A stretch of 64,000 bases of DNA from Streptomyces cavernae (GTDB lineage: Bacteria > Actinomycetota > Actinomycetes > Streptomycetales > Streptomycetaceae), in contig NZ_ML137710.1 in NCBI RefSeq assembly GCF_004023625.1, positions 235,914 through 299,913 on the forward strand, in the 5' to 3' direction. Shown here in pieces: positions 42,964 through 51,895 of the stretch. The notes under the pieces were generated by a model. The model was not told the DNA's origin and made no database searches. It saw only the letters and a program-made list of their open reading frames with translations. The position numbers were made by a program, and so were the translations under genes. Position 1 is the stretch's first letter. Each line of letters opens with the position of its first letter.

Positions 42964-44508
42964 ATGTCTGAAACAGCCAAGGCCACCACCGCCGACAAGG
43001 CGCCACCGGCCCCCGACAACAACCGCTGGAAAGCGCTCGCCTTCATCGCGCTCGCCCAGCTGATGGTGGTTCTGGACGCCACCATCGTCAACATTGCGCT
43101 GCCTTCCGCCCAGCAGGATCTGGGGATATCCGACGGCAACCGGCAGTGGGTCATCACCGCCTATGCCCTCGCCTTCGGCGGACTGCTGCTCTTCGGCGGA
43201 CGGGTCGCCGACCTTTGGGGCCGCAAGCGCACCTTCGTCACCGGCCTGATCGGCTTCGCCGGTGCCTCGGCGCTCGGTGGTGCGGCCACCGGCGAGGCGA
43301 TGATGCTCGGCGCTCGCGCCCTGCAGGGCGTCTTCGGCGCGCTGCTCGCGCCGGCCGCGCTGTCGCTGCTCGCGGTGATGTTCACCGACGCCAAGGAGCG
43401 CGCCAAGGCCTTCGGCATCTACGGTGCGATCGCGGGTGGCGGCGGTGCCGTGGGGCTCATCCTCGGCGGCTTCCTCACCGAGTACCTGGACTGGCGCTGG
43501 ACGTTCTTCGTGAACATCCCGTTCGCGATCGTCGCGGCCGCCGGCGCTTACTACGTCATCCGTGAGCCGGCGGGCGGCCGCAACCGCTCGCCGCTCGACA
43601 TCCCGGGTGTGGTGCTGTCCACCCTGGGCCTGGTGGCCCTCGTCTACGGCTTCACCCGCGCCGAGTCCGACGGCTGGGGCGACTCCATGACGATCGGCCT
43701 GTTCGTCGGTTCCGCGGTGCTGCTCGCGGCCTTCGTGTTCACCGAGTCCAAGGTCCGGTTCCCGCTGCTGCCGCTGCGGGTGGTGACCGAGCGCAACCGC
43801 GCGGGGGTCTACCTCTCCCTCGGCCTCGCGATCATCGCGATGTTCGGTCTCTTCCTCTTCCTCACCTACTACCTGCAGATCGTGAAGGGGTACTCGCCGG
43901 TCGAGACCGGTTTCGCCTTCCTGCCGATGATCGCCGGCATGATCGCGGGTTCCACGCAGATCGGTGCCCGTCTGATGATGCGGGTGGCCCCGCGTCTGCT
44001 GATGGGGCCGGGCTTCCTGGTCGCGGCGGTGGGCATGCTGCTCCTCACGCAGATGGAGGTCGGCTCGTCCTATGCGGGGCTGCTGCTGCCGGCCCAGCTG
44101 CTGCTCGGTCTGGGGATGGGTACGGCGTTCATGCCGGCGATGTCCCTGTCCACGCACGGTGTCGAGCCGCGTGACTCCGGTGTCGCGTCCGCGATGGTCA
44201 ACACCTCGCAGCAGGTGGGTGGTGCGATCGGTACGGCCCTGCTGAACACGATCGCCGCCTCGGCCACGACGTCGTACATCGCCGACCGTGCCGCCGCAGC
44301 CACGAGCAAGCCCGCGCAGCAACTCCTCCAGCTGGACGGCATGGTGCACGGCTACACGAACGCGATCTGGTTCGCCGTCGGCATCCTGGTGCTCTCCGCG
44401 GTGATCGCCCTCACCTTCGTCAACACCGGCCGGCCCGAGGCCGGCTCGACGACGGCGGCCGGCGAAGGGGCGGAGGACGAGGTGATGGTCCCGGTGGTCG
44501 CCCACTGA
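42964..44508 (+). CDS. MFS drug-efflux transporter, DHA2/EmrB type
   Basis: A 514-residue 14-TM antiporter. TM1 with LMVVLDATIVNIALPSAQQD is the DHA2 signature. Motif A is GGRVADLWGRKR, and motif C-like GIYGAIAGGGGAVGLILGG follows. I chose the ATG at 42964, preceded by GGAG. It is under likely TetR control and followed by a strong hairpin. It probably exports a toxic small molecule. Confidence 0.95.
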   Translation: MSETAKATTADKAPPAPDNNRWKALAFIALAQLMVVLDATIVNIALPSAQQDLGISDGNRQWVITAYALAFGGLLLFGGRVADLWGRKRTFVTGLIGFAGASALGGAATGEAMMLGARALQGVFGALLAPAALSLLAVMFTDAKERAKAFGIYGAIAGGGGAVGLILGGFLTEYLDWRWTFFVNIPFAIVAAAGAYYVIREPAGGRNRSPLDIPGVVLSTLGLVALVYGFTRAESDGWGDSMTIGLFVGSAVLLAAFVFTESKVRFPLLPLRVVTERNRAGVYLSLGLAIIAMFGLFLFLTYYLQIVKGYSPVETGFAFLPMIAGMIAGSTQIGARLMMRVAPRLLMGPGFLVAAVGMLLLTQMEVGSSYAGLLLPAQLLLGLGMGTAFMPAMSLSTHGVEPRDSGVASAMVNTSQQVGGAIGTALLNTIAASATTSYIADRAAAATSKPAQQLLQLDGMVHGYTNAIWFAVGILVLSAVIALTFVNTGRPEAGSTTAAGEGAEDEVMVPVVAH

Positions 44509-44560
44509 CCTGAGCCCCCAGCATCACGCCGCACGCGCGGTGCACCCGCCCGGTCTTCGC

Positions 44561-44602
44561 GGGTTCGCCCCGGCCCCCCTCAGCGGGAGCCGGGGCGAAC
44601 CC
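44561..44602. terminator. Bidirectional hairpin terminator
   Basis: Perfect 14-bp arms (GGGTTCGCCCCGGC and its complement) around a 14-nt loop, between the convergent MFS and MarR genes. Confidence 0.8.
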
Positions 44603-44750
44603 CGTAGGTGAGACGACACCTGAGCCACCGACGCGGGCTCCGCGTCACCGTGTGGGGCTGCCACCGGCGCGGGCCCGCGTCGCCGACGTAGGACCGCGTC
44701 ACCGATGTGGGGGTTGAGCCACCGACGCGTGGCCTGCGTCCTGCCGCGTC

Positions 44751-45254
44751 CTACCGCAACCAGGGAAGGTCCGCCCCCGCCTCCTTCGGCTGCAGTCCCT
44801 CGGCGATGATCTCCATGATCTCGCCGAGGGACTTCTGCTGTTCGGGGGTGAGACGGTCGAACAAGGCCTGGCGGACGGCCGTGACATGGCCGGGGGCGGT
44901 GCGTCGCAGTACCTCGTACCCGGCGTCGGTGAGCACCGCGAACTGGCCCCGCTTGTCCGAGGGGCACTCCTCGCGCCGTACCCAGCCGTTCTTCTCCAGC
45001 CGCGCGATCGCGTGCGACAGACGCGAGCGGGTGATCTTCGACTCCATCGCCAGCTCGGTCATCCGCAGCCGCCGCTGTGGCGCGGCGGCCAGCTTCACGA
45101 GCAGCCCGTAATAGATGTGCGGCATCCCCGCGTCACGCTGGAGCTGGCGATCCAGATGGTCGTCGAGGAGGGTGGTGGCATGCAGATACGCCTGCCAGGT
45201 GCGCTGTTCTTCGTCGTTGAGCCAGCGCGGCTCGTCAGCGGATGCCCTGTTCAT
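44751..45254 (-). CDS. MarR-family transcriptional regulator
   Basis: A 167-residue winged-helix repressor. The HTH reads RMTELAMESKITRSRLSHAI, ARLEKNGWVRRE, and the wing Asp-Lys-Arg is in CPSDKRGQFAVLTDAG. The start is taken at MNRASADEP. It is divergent from the extradiol-dioxygenase-like gene and probably represses it, as in the MhqR/quinone-responsive arrangement. Confidence 0.92.
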   Translation of the reverse strand: MNRASADEPRWLNDEEQRTWQAYLHATTLLDDHLDRQLQRDAGMPHIYYGLLVKLAAAPQRRLRMTELAMESKITRSRLSHAIARLEKNGWVRREECPSDKRGQFAVLTDAGYEVLRRTAPGHVTAVRQALFDRLTPEQQKSLGEIMEIIAEGLQPKEAGADLPWLR

Positions 45255-45419
45255 GTATCCCACTGTACGAGGCCTCTCCTTGAATCTTAAACAAATGAGG
45301 CGTATGGTTGCACGTGTCGGGAAGGTTGAGACTTCAATCATCACTCTCGACCCCGGACGTGTAACCAGTCGCAGCGCCTGAGCAACACCGAGCACCCGTT
45401 CCCGGAGGGAGCCGCAGTC
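45255..45419. promoter_or_regulatory. Divergent MarR operator/promoter region
   Basis: A locally AT-rich gap. It holds TTGA-GACT-TCAA (45326-45337), a perfect dyad of MarR type, and a related TTGAATCTTAAACAA near the MarR side. Both could be MarR boxes. Confidence 0.55.
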
Positions 45420-46226
45420 ATGTCCGCCGCCACGCAGGAGCGCACCGAGAAGTCGTCGGAGCGCATGCCGGCCATCTACCTCAGCCATGGCGCCCCGCCG
45501 CTGGCAGACGACCCTGTCTGGCCCGGCGAGCTGGCCGCATGGTCGGCCGGCCTGCCCCGCCCCAAGGCGATCCTCATGGTCTCGGCGCACTGGGAAGAGG
45601 CACCGCTGGCCCTCGGAGCGACCGAGCAGGTCCCGCTCGTCTACGACTTCTGGGGCTTTCCCGAGCACTACTACCGCGTGCGCTACGACGCGCCGGGCGC
45701 ACCGGAACTCGCGGAGTCCGTACGCAAGCTGCTGCGCGCCCCCGGCACGCCGGTGCAGGACATCCCCGACCGCGGCCTGGACCACGGTGCGTATGTCCCG
45801 CTGGTCGAGATGTACCCCGACGCGGACATCCCGGTCCTGCAGGTCTCCATGCCGACGCTGGACCCGGTCCGGCTGATGGAGATCGGCCGCAAGCTGGCCC
45901 CGCTCCGCGACGAGGGGATACTGATCGTCGGGTCCGGCTTCTTCACCCACAACCTGGCGGCGCTGCGGCAGGGCGGCATCCCGTCCTGGTCGGTCGAGTT
46001 CGACGACTGGGGCCACCGCGCGCTCGCCGCCCGTGACTGGGACGCGCTGCTGGACTTCACCAACAAGTCCCCGGCCGGTCTGCTGGCCCACCCGCGCACC
46101 GAACACTTCGCCCCCCTCTTCGTCACGATGGGTGCGGCCGACGCGACCGGTGAACTGGACGGCCAGCGCTCGGTGATCGACGGCTTCTGGATGGGCCTCG
46201 CCAAGCGCTCGGTGCAGTTCGGGTAG
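45420..46226 (+). CDS. DODA-type class III extradiol ring-cleavage dioxygenase
   Basis: A 268-residue protein of the LigB/4,5-DOPA-dioxygenase family. Metal ligands are seen in YLSHGAPP, LMVSAHWE and the later LDHGAYVPL. FTHNL lies near residue 177 and a late EHFAPLFVTMGAA is present. Such non-haem iron or zinc enzymes open catechol-like rings. Control by the divergent MarR repressor suggests a role in quinone or catechol detoxification. Confidence 0.92.
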   Translation: MSAATQERTEKSSERMPAIYLSHGAPPLADDPVWPGELAAWSAGLPRPKAILMVSAHWEEAPLALGATEQVPLVYDFWGFPEHYYRVRYDAPGAPELAESVRKLLRAPGTPVQDIPDRGLDHGAYVPLVEMYPDADIPVLQVSMPTLDPVRLMEIGRKLAPLRDEGILIVGSGFFTHNLAALRQGGIPSWSVEFDDWGHRALAARDWDALLDFTNKSPAGLLAHPRTEHFAPLFVTMGAADATGELDGQRSVIDGFWMGLAKRSVQFG

Positions 46227-46393
46227 CGGGCGTTCGGCGCGAGCGTCCGGATGGCCGCCGGCGGCCCGTGGCGGGGCTCGGATGCCCGGGCTCCGGATGG
46301 CCGCCACCCCGTGGCGGGCGCTCGGGTAGCGGGCGCTTGGTGGTGGGTGAGTTCCGCCCAGTCTGAGAATCGTCTGTGAGTTAGCCCGCTATA

Positions 46394-46430
46394 CGCGCCC
46401 CCGGCAACTTTCCGGGGGCGCGTTTCGTCT
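46394..46430 (+). terminator. Rho-independent terminator
   Basis: CGCGCCCCCGG and CCGGGGGCGCG pair perfectly across a 7-nt loop, followed by TTTCGTCTT. Confidence 0.85.
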
Positions 46431-46651
46431 TCAGGGTGGAAGGAGCGGCCAAGAGGGACGCCTTCCGGCCGGAAGACGGCGGTGTGTGTGATGGGAGTCT
46501 CACAGGCGTGGGAACCGCGGCGGTCGAGACCATTGCCGACCCGCCTCGGAATCCGGTCTGACCTGCGGAGGCATGCACACGGTCCGCGACTGGTCGCGCG
46601 TAGTGGCCGCACAGGGTACTGCATGATCAGAAAATTCGGGGGGCGGGTTGG

Positions 46652-46677
46652 GAATTCTGTCCTGATTCCAGTCGTTG
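46652..46677 (+). promoter_or_regulatory. SigR-type promoter of hrdD
   Basis: GGAAT (46652-46656), exactly 18 nt, then GTT (46675-46677): the consensus of the Streptomyces thiol-stress sigma factor SigR. It lies about 80 nt upstream of hrdD, a known SigR target in S. coelicolor. Confidence 0.85.
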
Positions 46678-46758
46678 TTTCCATCGGAAGCAGGGCACCC
46701 GAGGAAGGTGCTGAGCCCCAGAAAGTCCCGCTGACCCCACCATCGCAAGGGAGCACGC

Positions 46759-47754
46759 ATGGCAACCCGTGCCGTCGCCCGTCGCAAGTCCGCCGCCGGC
46801 GACACCGACGTGGCAAGCAGTGTTCGCGCCTCAGCCGGCGAGATCGCCGACCGCGACCTGGTCGGCATGTACCTCGACGAGATCGCGCGTACACCGCTGC
46901 TCGACGCCGCCAAAGAGGTCGAGCTGTCCCAGATCATCGAGGCGGGAGTGTTCGCCAGGCAGATCCTCGACGGTGAGGAGGAGTCCAGGGCGGAAGCGAC
47001 CCGCGAGGAACTGGAGGCGCTCGTCGCCGATGCCGAGCGGGCGAAGGACATCTTCATCCGGTCCAATCTGCGCCTCGTCGTGGCCGTGGCCCGACGCTAC
47101 CCGCGCAGCGGTCTCCCGCTGCTCGACCTGATCCAGGAGGGCAACGCCGGCCTGGTGCGCGCGGTCGAGAAGTTCGACTACCGCAAGGGCTTCAAGTTCT
47201 CGACGTACGCGACGTGGTGGATCCGCCAGGCCATCACCCGGTCGATCGCCGACCAGTCGCGCACCATCCGTCTCCCCGTCCACCTGGTCGAGGAACTGGG
47301 CCGCGTCCGCCGTATCCAGCGCGAGTTCAACCGGGAGCACGGCCGGGACCCGGAGCCCGCCGAGATCGCCGCCGAGCTGGGTTCGACGGCGGAGCGCGTC
47401 AGCGACGTGCTGGACTGGGCCCGCGACCCGGTGTCACTGAACATGTCGGTGGACGACGAGGGCGAGACCCAGTTCGGCGACCTGCTGGAGGACACCTCCG
47501 CGGTCTCGCCCGAGCAGTCGGTCCTCACCCTGCTGCGCAGCGAGGAACTCGACGGTCTCATCGGCCGCCTGGACCAGCGTACCGCGTCGATCATCAAGAT
47601 GCGGTACGGCATCGAGGACGGCCGGGAGCGCACGCTCACCGAGGTCGGCAAGGAGCACGGCCTCACCCGCGAGCGCATCCGCCAGATAGAGAAGCACGCA
47701 CTGCTCGAGCTGAAGAAGCTGGCCCGAGACACCGGATTCGACGCGGCGGCGTGA
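46759..47754 (+). CDS. hrdD: RNA polymerase sigma factor HrdD (group 2)
   Basis: A 331-residue sigma-70 factor. Region 1.2 is DLVGMYLDEIARTPLL. Region 2 has the -10 recognition helix FSTYATWWIRQAITRSIADQ. Region 3 has LVEELGRVRRIQREF, and region 4 has the HTH LTEVGKEHGLTRERIRQIE. It lacks the long N-terminal region of the essential HrdB. Opening MATRAVARRKSAAG and overall length match Streptomyces HrdD. HrdD is dispensable and recognises HrdB-like promoters. Its SigR-type promoter links it to oxidative stress. Confidence 0.96.
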   Translation: MATRAVARRKSAAGDTDVASSVRASAGEIADRDLVGMYLDEIARTPLLDAAKEVELSQIIEAGVFARQILDGEEESRAEATREELEALVADAERAKDIFIRSNLRLVVAVARRYPRSGLPLLDLIQEGNAGLVRAVEKFDYRKGFKFSTYATWWIRQAITRSIADQSRTIRLPVHLVEELGRVRRIQREFNREHGRDPEPAEIAAELGSTAERVSDVLDWARDPVSLNMSVDDEGETQFGDLLEDTSAVSPEQSVLTLLRSEELDGLIGRLDQRTASIIKMRYGIEDGRERTLTEVGKEHGLTRERIRQIEKHALLELKKLARDTGFDAAA

Positions 47755-48106
47755 CGGCCCGGCCGCGCAGGCGGAGTGACCTGTCCGCGCGGCGGCGTCA
47801 TCGCCGTCCGACGAATCCAGAATCGACCGGCATAACATCCCGGACCCGGGGCACAAGCCCCCTGGGCCCTGGAATCCATGGGCACCGGGCGTGTCTGACA
47901 CACGCCCCCCCCGGGCCCCCGAAGCTGAGTCCCGACGCACTCCCCCCCCGGCGCCGGGACTCTCCCCAGAGCCGAGCTCCGGCGCACTCCCCCCTCGCGC
48001 CGGGGCTCGGCTCGACACGTTCCAGAGGTATGGACAAGTGCAACCGCCGGGAGGCGGCCGCACCTGTCACTGCCTGTCCCGTCAGTGAGGCGGTCGCCCC
48101 TTCACC
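47755..48106. other. Gap after hrdD with hairpins
   Basis: No gene. GGGCGTGT (47887-47894) and ACACGCCC (47900-47907) form a tight hairpin followed by a C-run, the probable hrdD terminator. Imperfect GC-rich repeats (GCCGGG..., CTCCGGCGCACTCCCCCC) fill 47930-48010. Confidence 0.6.
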
Positions 48107-49072
48107 TCAGGAGACGGCTGCCCGAGTCATCCGTGCGCCCAACTTCCTTACGCACTCGACGAGTTCCACGGGCTTCCGCACTGTGAAGTCGCAGTCGACC
48201 AGTGCCAGCCGTACGGCCAGCCACTCCACCTGATCGCCGGTGGACCCCCGCAGTCGGCAGGTGTGCTCGTCGATCGGTTCGGGCCTTGCCACCCAGTGGG
48301 GGAGCCGGGCGGCCACGTACTCGGCCGGAGCCGAGTAGGTCACCTCGAAGTCGTACGTCTCCTGCCGCCGCCGGAGCGACTGCTTCAGAAACTCGGCCGC
48401 GCTGCCCGTGGGCAGTTCGCGCGGGCTGAAGCGGGCCCCGGTCGCGAATGGCTCACTGACCCGGTCCACACGGAAGGTCCGCCAGTCGGCGCGGTCGAGA
48501 TCGTAGGCGACGAGGTACCAGCGGCGACCGGTCGACACCAGCCGGTACGGTTCGGTCAGCCGCCGCGACTCGGTCCCGTCGCCGGAGCGGTAGGCGAACC
48601 GCAGCCGCTCGTGTCCCGCCACCGTCGACGCCATCACGGTCAGCGTCTCAGGGGCGATGCTCGCTCCGTCACCGCTGGTGAGCGGAGTGGTCGCGGACTG
48701 CAGCGTGGAGACCCGGTGTCGCAGCCGGGACGGCAGCACCTGCTCCAGCTTGGCGAGGGCACGTACGGAGGCCTCGTCCACACCCGCCACGGCGTGTCCG
48801 GCGCCGGCCCGCAGTCCCACGGCGATCGCCACGGCCTCCTCGTCGTCCAGCACCAGCGGGGGCATCGCCTTCCCGGCGACGAGGCGGTACCCGCCGTCGG
48901 CACCCTTGGTCGCCTGCACCGGGTACCCCAGCTCCCGCAGCCGGTCGACGTCCCGCCGCACGGTCCGCCGCGAGACGCCGAGCCGATCGGCCAGCTCACC
49001 GCCGGGCCACTCGCGGGGCGTCTGCAACAGGGAGAGCAACTGAAGCAGTCGTGCCGGCGTATCAGTGGTCAT
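48107..49072 (-). CDS. WYL-domain transcriptional regulator
   Basis: A 321-residue regulator with a DeoR-like HTH (LADRLGVSRRTVRRDVDRLR), a WYL sensor domain (RRWYLVAYDLDRADWRTFRV) and a C-terminal WCX extension. It is divergent from the MFS gene at 49165, its likely target. Its ligand is unknown. Confidence 0.93.
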   Translation of the reverse strand: MTTDTPARLLQLLSLLQTPREWPGGELADRLGVSRRTVRRDVDRLRELGYPVQATKGADGGYRLVAGKAMPPLVLDDEEAVAIAVGLRAGAGHAVAGVDEASVRALAKLEQVLPSRLRHRVSTLQSATTPLTSGDGASIAPETLTVMASTVAGHERLRFAYRSGDGTESRRLTEPYRLVSTGRRWYLVAYDLDRADWRTFRVDRVSEPFATGARFSPRELPTGSAAEFLKQSLRRRQETYDFEVTYSAPAEYVAARLPHWVARPEPIDEHTCRLRGSTGDQVEWLAVRLALVDCDFTVRKPVELVECVRKLGARMTRAAVS

Positions 49073-49164
49073 TCCAGCCTCCCCGTTCCCGCTTCTTCTT
49101 CATGCCTCCAGAATGCCCGCCAACTAGGACATGAACTGACCTATATCGGCTCTAGCTTGAGGTC
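49073..49164. promoter_or_regulatory. Divergent WYL/MFS promoter region
   Basis: A 92-bp gap. A loose dyad TAGG...CCTA (ACTAGGACATGAACTGACCT) sits between the two starts and could be the regulator's site. Confidence 0.4.
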
Positions 49165-50775
49165 ATGACTTCCAGCAGCAGCACAGTCCCGTCCCCGCGG
49201 CCGGAGGCCGACCGAACAACCCCGTCCCCCGGGCCGGAGGCCGACTCCAAGCGGTGGTTCGCGCTGGCCATCGTGATGACCGCGGCCTTCATGGATCTTG
49301 TCGACGTCACCATCGTCAATATCGCGATCCCGTCGATCCGGCGGAACGAGGGCGCGTCCTTCAGCCAGGTCCAGTGGATCACCGCCGGTTACGCCCTCGC
49401 CTTCGCCGCCGGCCTCATCACCGGCGGACGGCTCGGTGACATCCACGGCCGCAAGCGGGTCTTCCTCATCGGGATCGGCGGTTTCACCCTCGCCTCCGCG
49501 CTCTGCGGACTCGCCGTGAACGCCGAGATGCTGGTCGCCGCGCGCATCCTGCAGGGCGCGATGGCCGCGCTGATGGTGCCGCAGGTGCTGTCGATCGTGC
49601 ACGCCACCTTCCCCGCGCACGAGCGCGGCAAGGTCTTCGGCCTCTTCGGCGCGATCGTGGGACTGGGCGCCGTGTCCGGTCCGCTCCTGGGGGCGCTGCT
49701 CACCGAGTGGAACCTGTTCGGCCTCGAATGGCGGCCCATCTTCCTCATCAACCTGCCGGTCGGTATCGCCGGGCTGATCCTGGGCAGCCGTTTCATCGCC
49801 GAGTCCAAGGCCCCGCGCGCCCTCCGGCTCGACCTCGTCGGCGTCGCCCTGGTCACCCTCGGACTGCTGATGCTGATCTACCCGCTCACCCGCGGCCGCG
49901 AGCTGGGCTGGCCGACGTGGGGGTACGTGTCCATGGCCGGCTCGCTGGTCGTGTTCGCGGCACTGGTGGCGTACGAGAAGCGGAAGGCCGTGCGTGACGG
50001 TTCGCCGCTCATCGAGCTGTCCCTGTTCAGGGTGAAGAGTTTCGCGGCGGGCATCGCCGTGCAGACCGTCTTCGGAGTCTCACTCGGCATCTTCTTCCTG
50101 GTCTGGACGCTGTACATGCAGGAAGGGCTCGGCTGGAGCGCGCTGCGGGCCGGGCTGACCGGGGTGCCGTTCTCGGTGGCGGTGTCGGTAGCGGCGGGTC
50201 TGTCGGTGCAGTTGCTGGTCCCGCGCTTCGGACGCGGGGTGCTGCAGGCGGGAGCGCTGGTGATGGCGTCCGGCGTGCTGATCTACGTCTGGGAGTCCGA
50301 GCGGTACGGGCTCGCCATCGCCTCGTGGCAGATGGCGCTCCCACTGGTCGTGATGGGCGTGGGCATGGGACTGATCGTGGCCCCGCTGACGGACGCGGTG
50401 CTGTCGGAGGTGCCGCGCGAACACGCGGGATCGGCGTCCGGCCTGATCAACACGGTGCAGCAGATGGGCAACGCACTCGGGCTCGGGCTGGTGTCGGTGG
50501 TCTTCTTCGGGGTCATCGACGAGCGCCTGACGCCGATCACGGTCGGACCGGCCTTCGTGAACGGCTTCCAGCACGCGCTCTACTGGGTCGCCGGGGTACT
50601 GACGGCGATCTTCCTGCTGATGTTCGCCCTGCCACGGCGGCCGGCCCAGCACGTGGAGGGGGCCGACCCGGTGGACGGGGCCGCCGCGGAGGCCGAGCCG
50701 GGAGAGCCGGCCGAGCCGGTGGAGGGCGTCGCCGCCGCGGAGGGCACGGTTCGGGCGGGGGAACTGGTCTCCTGA
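49165..50775 (+). CDS. MFS transporter, DHA2 type
   Basis: A 536-residue 14-TM antiporter with TM1 FMDLVDVTIVNIAIPSIRRN, motif A GGRLGDIHGRKR and motif C VGLGAVSGPLLGALL. N- and C-terminal tails are polar and disordered. It is divergent from the WYL regulator. The substrate is unknown. Confidence 0.94.
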   Translation: MTSSSSTVPSPRPEADRTTPSPGPEADSKRWFALAIVMTAAFMDLVDVTIVNIAIPSIRRNEGASFSQVQWITAGYALAFAAGLITGGRLGDIHGRKRVFLIGIGGFTLASALCGLAVNAEMLVAARILQGAMAALMVPQVLSIVHATFPAHERGKVFGLFGAIVGLGAVSGPLLGALLTEWNLFGLEWRPIFLINLPVGIAGLILGSRFIAESKAPRALRLDLVGVALVTLGLLMLIYPLTRGRELGWPTWGYVSMAGSLVVFAALVAYEKRKAVRDGSPLIELSLFRVKSFAAGIAVQTVFGVSLGIFFLVWTLYMQEGLGWSALRAGLTGVPFSVAVSVAAGLSVQLLVPRFGRGVLQAGALVMASGVLIYVWESERYGLAIASWQMALPLVVMGVGMGLIVAPLTDAVLSEVPREHAGSASGLINTVQQMGNALGLGLVSVVFFGVIDERLTPITVGPAFVNGFQHALYWVAGVLTAIFLLMFALPRRPAQHVEGADPVDGAAAEAEPGEPAEPVEGVAAAEGTVRAGELVS

Positions 50776-50828
50776 CCACAGGGGCCCGACCGGCCCCGCG
50801 CTCGGCGCCGGTCGGGCTGCGCTCGGCG

Positions 50829-50912
50829 CCGCCCCGCCCGCGACTTGCGGCGCTTGCCCGCCCCGCCCGCGCTTGCGGCGCTTGCCCGCCCCGCCCGCGC
50901 TTGCGGCGCTTG
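50829..50912. repeat. 28-bp tandem repeat, three copies
   Basis: Three 28-bp units; the second and third are identical and the first differs by a small shift. The core is CGCCCGCGCTTGCGGCGCTT. Located in the gap between the MFS gene and fruR. Confidence 0.9.
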
Positions 50913-51047
50913 CAGCCGCCACCGCTTCCCATCCACTGCCCGGCGCTTCGCGGCGAGTTCGCGATCCGCCGGGCAGTTCCGTACGTGCGGGCGGCGGACA
51001 TCCCCGCACCAAGCATTCGTCACGCACGCCCGTTTGCGTCCGCCTGA

Positions 51048-51114
51048 TGCCCGAACCTGTTTACTTTCCCGACATTCGGACGTAGCCTCTCGTGGGAAAC
51101 CACACGTTCGGGCA
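51048..51114. promoter_or_regulatory. Inverted repeat in the fru promoter region
   Basis: TGCCCGAAC (51048-51056) and GTTCGGGCA (51106-51114) are perfect 9-bp partners 49 nt apart, ending about 20 nt before the fruR start. They bracket a TTTACTTTCCCGACATTCGG stretch. A FruR looping or dimer site is plausible. Confidence 0.55.
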
Positions 51115-51133
51115 TAGGGTGGAGGCGGACGGA

Positions 51134-51895
51134 TTGTACGCACCGGAGAGGCAGCAGGAGATCCTCCGGCTCGCGCGCGACGGCGGTCGCGTGGACGTGC
51201 TGTCTCTGGCCGAGGAGTTCCAGGTCACGGCCGAGACCATCCGCCGCGATCTGAAGGCGCTGGACCGCGCCGGGTTGGTCCGCCGGGTGCACGGCGGCGC
51301 CATCCCCGCCGGCCGCCTCGACTTCGAGCCCGACCTCGCCGAGCGCGAGACCACCGCGGCCGACCAGAAGGAACGCATCGCCCGCGCCGCCGTGGCCGAA
51401 CTGCCACCCGACGGCACGATGATCCTCGACGCCGGCACCACCACGGCCCGTCTCGCGGCGATGCTCCCGCTGGAGTCCCAGCTCACCGTGGTCACCCACA
51501 GTCTGCCCATCGCGGCCCGCCTCGCCGACCACCCCGGCATCCAGCTCCACCTCGTCGGAGGCCGCGTACGCCCCCGCACCCGCGCCGCCGTGGATGCCTG
51601 GGCGCTCCGGGCGTACGCGGAGATCCGCGCCGATCTCGTCTTCATCGCCGCCAACGGTTTCTCCGCCGAGCACGGACTGACCACGCCCGACCTCGCCGAG
51701 GCGGCCGTGAAGCGCGCGGCCGTCGCCGCGGCCCGCCGCGTCGTCCTGCTCGCCGACTCCGCCAAGCACGGTCAGGAACACTTCGCGCGGTTCGGCGCCC
51801 TCAGCGACGTGGACCTGCTGATCACCGACAGCGGGCTGAGCCCCGACGACGCCACCGCCATGGAGCGCGGCGGCACGGAAGTAGTGCGCGCATGA
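51134..51895 (+). CDS. fruR: DeoR-family regulator of fructose utilisation (FruR-like)
   Basis: A DeoR-family repressor. HTH: RQQEILRLARDGGRVDVLSL, then AEEFQVTAETIRRDL. A DeoRC sugar-phosphate-binding domain follows, with ILDAGTTTARLAAMLP and IAANGFSAEHGLTTPDLAEA. I prefer the TTG at 51134 (253 residues) because GGTGGAGG lies 8 nt ahead and homologues begin at YAPERQQE; an in-frame GTG at 51092 would add 14 residues. The stop overlaps fruK (ATGA). It probably responds to fructose-1-phosphate. Confidence 0.9.
   Translation: MYAPERQQEILRLARDGGRVDVLSLAEEFQVTAETIRRDLKALDRAGLVRRVHGGAIPAGRLDFEPDLAERETTAADQKERIARAAVAELPPDGTMILDAGTTTARLAAMLPLESQLTVVTHSLPIAARLADHPGIQLHLVGGRVRPRTRAAVDAWALRAYAEIRADLVFIAANGFSAEHGLTTPDLAEAAVKRAAVAAARRVVLLADSAKHGQEHFARFGALSDVDLLITDSGLSPDDATAMERGGTEVVRA

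Noticed and set aside
42916..44505. Minus-strand frame of over 500 codons opposite the EmrB-type MFS gene
   Set aside because: His/Arg/Glu-rich shadow composition without hydrophobic segments; the plus strand has 14 TM helices.
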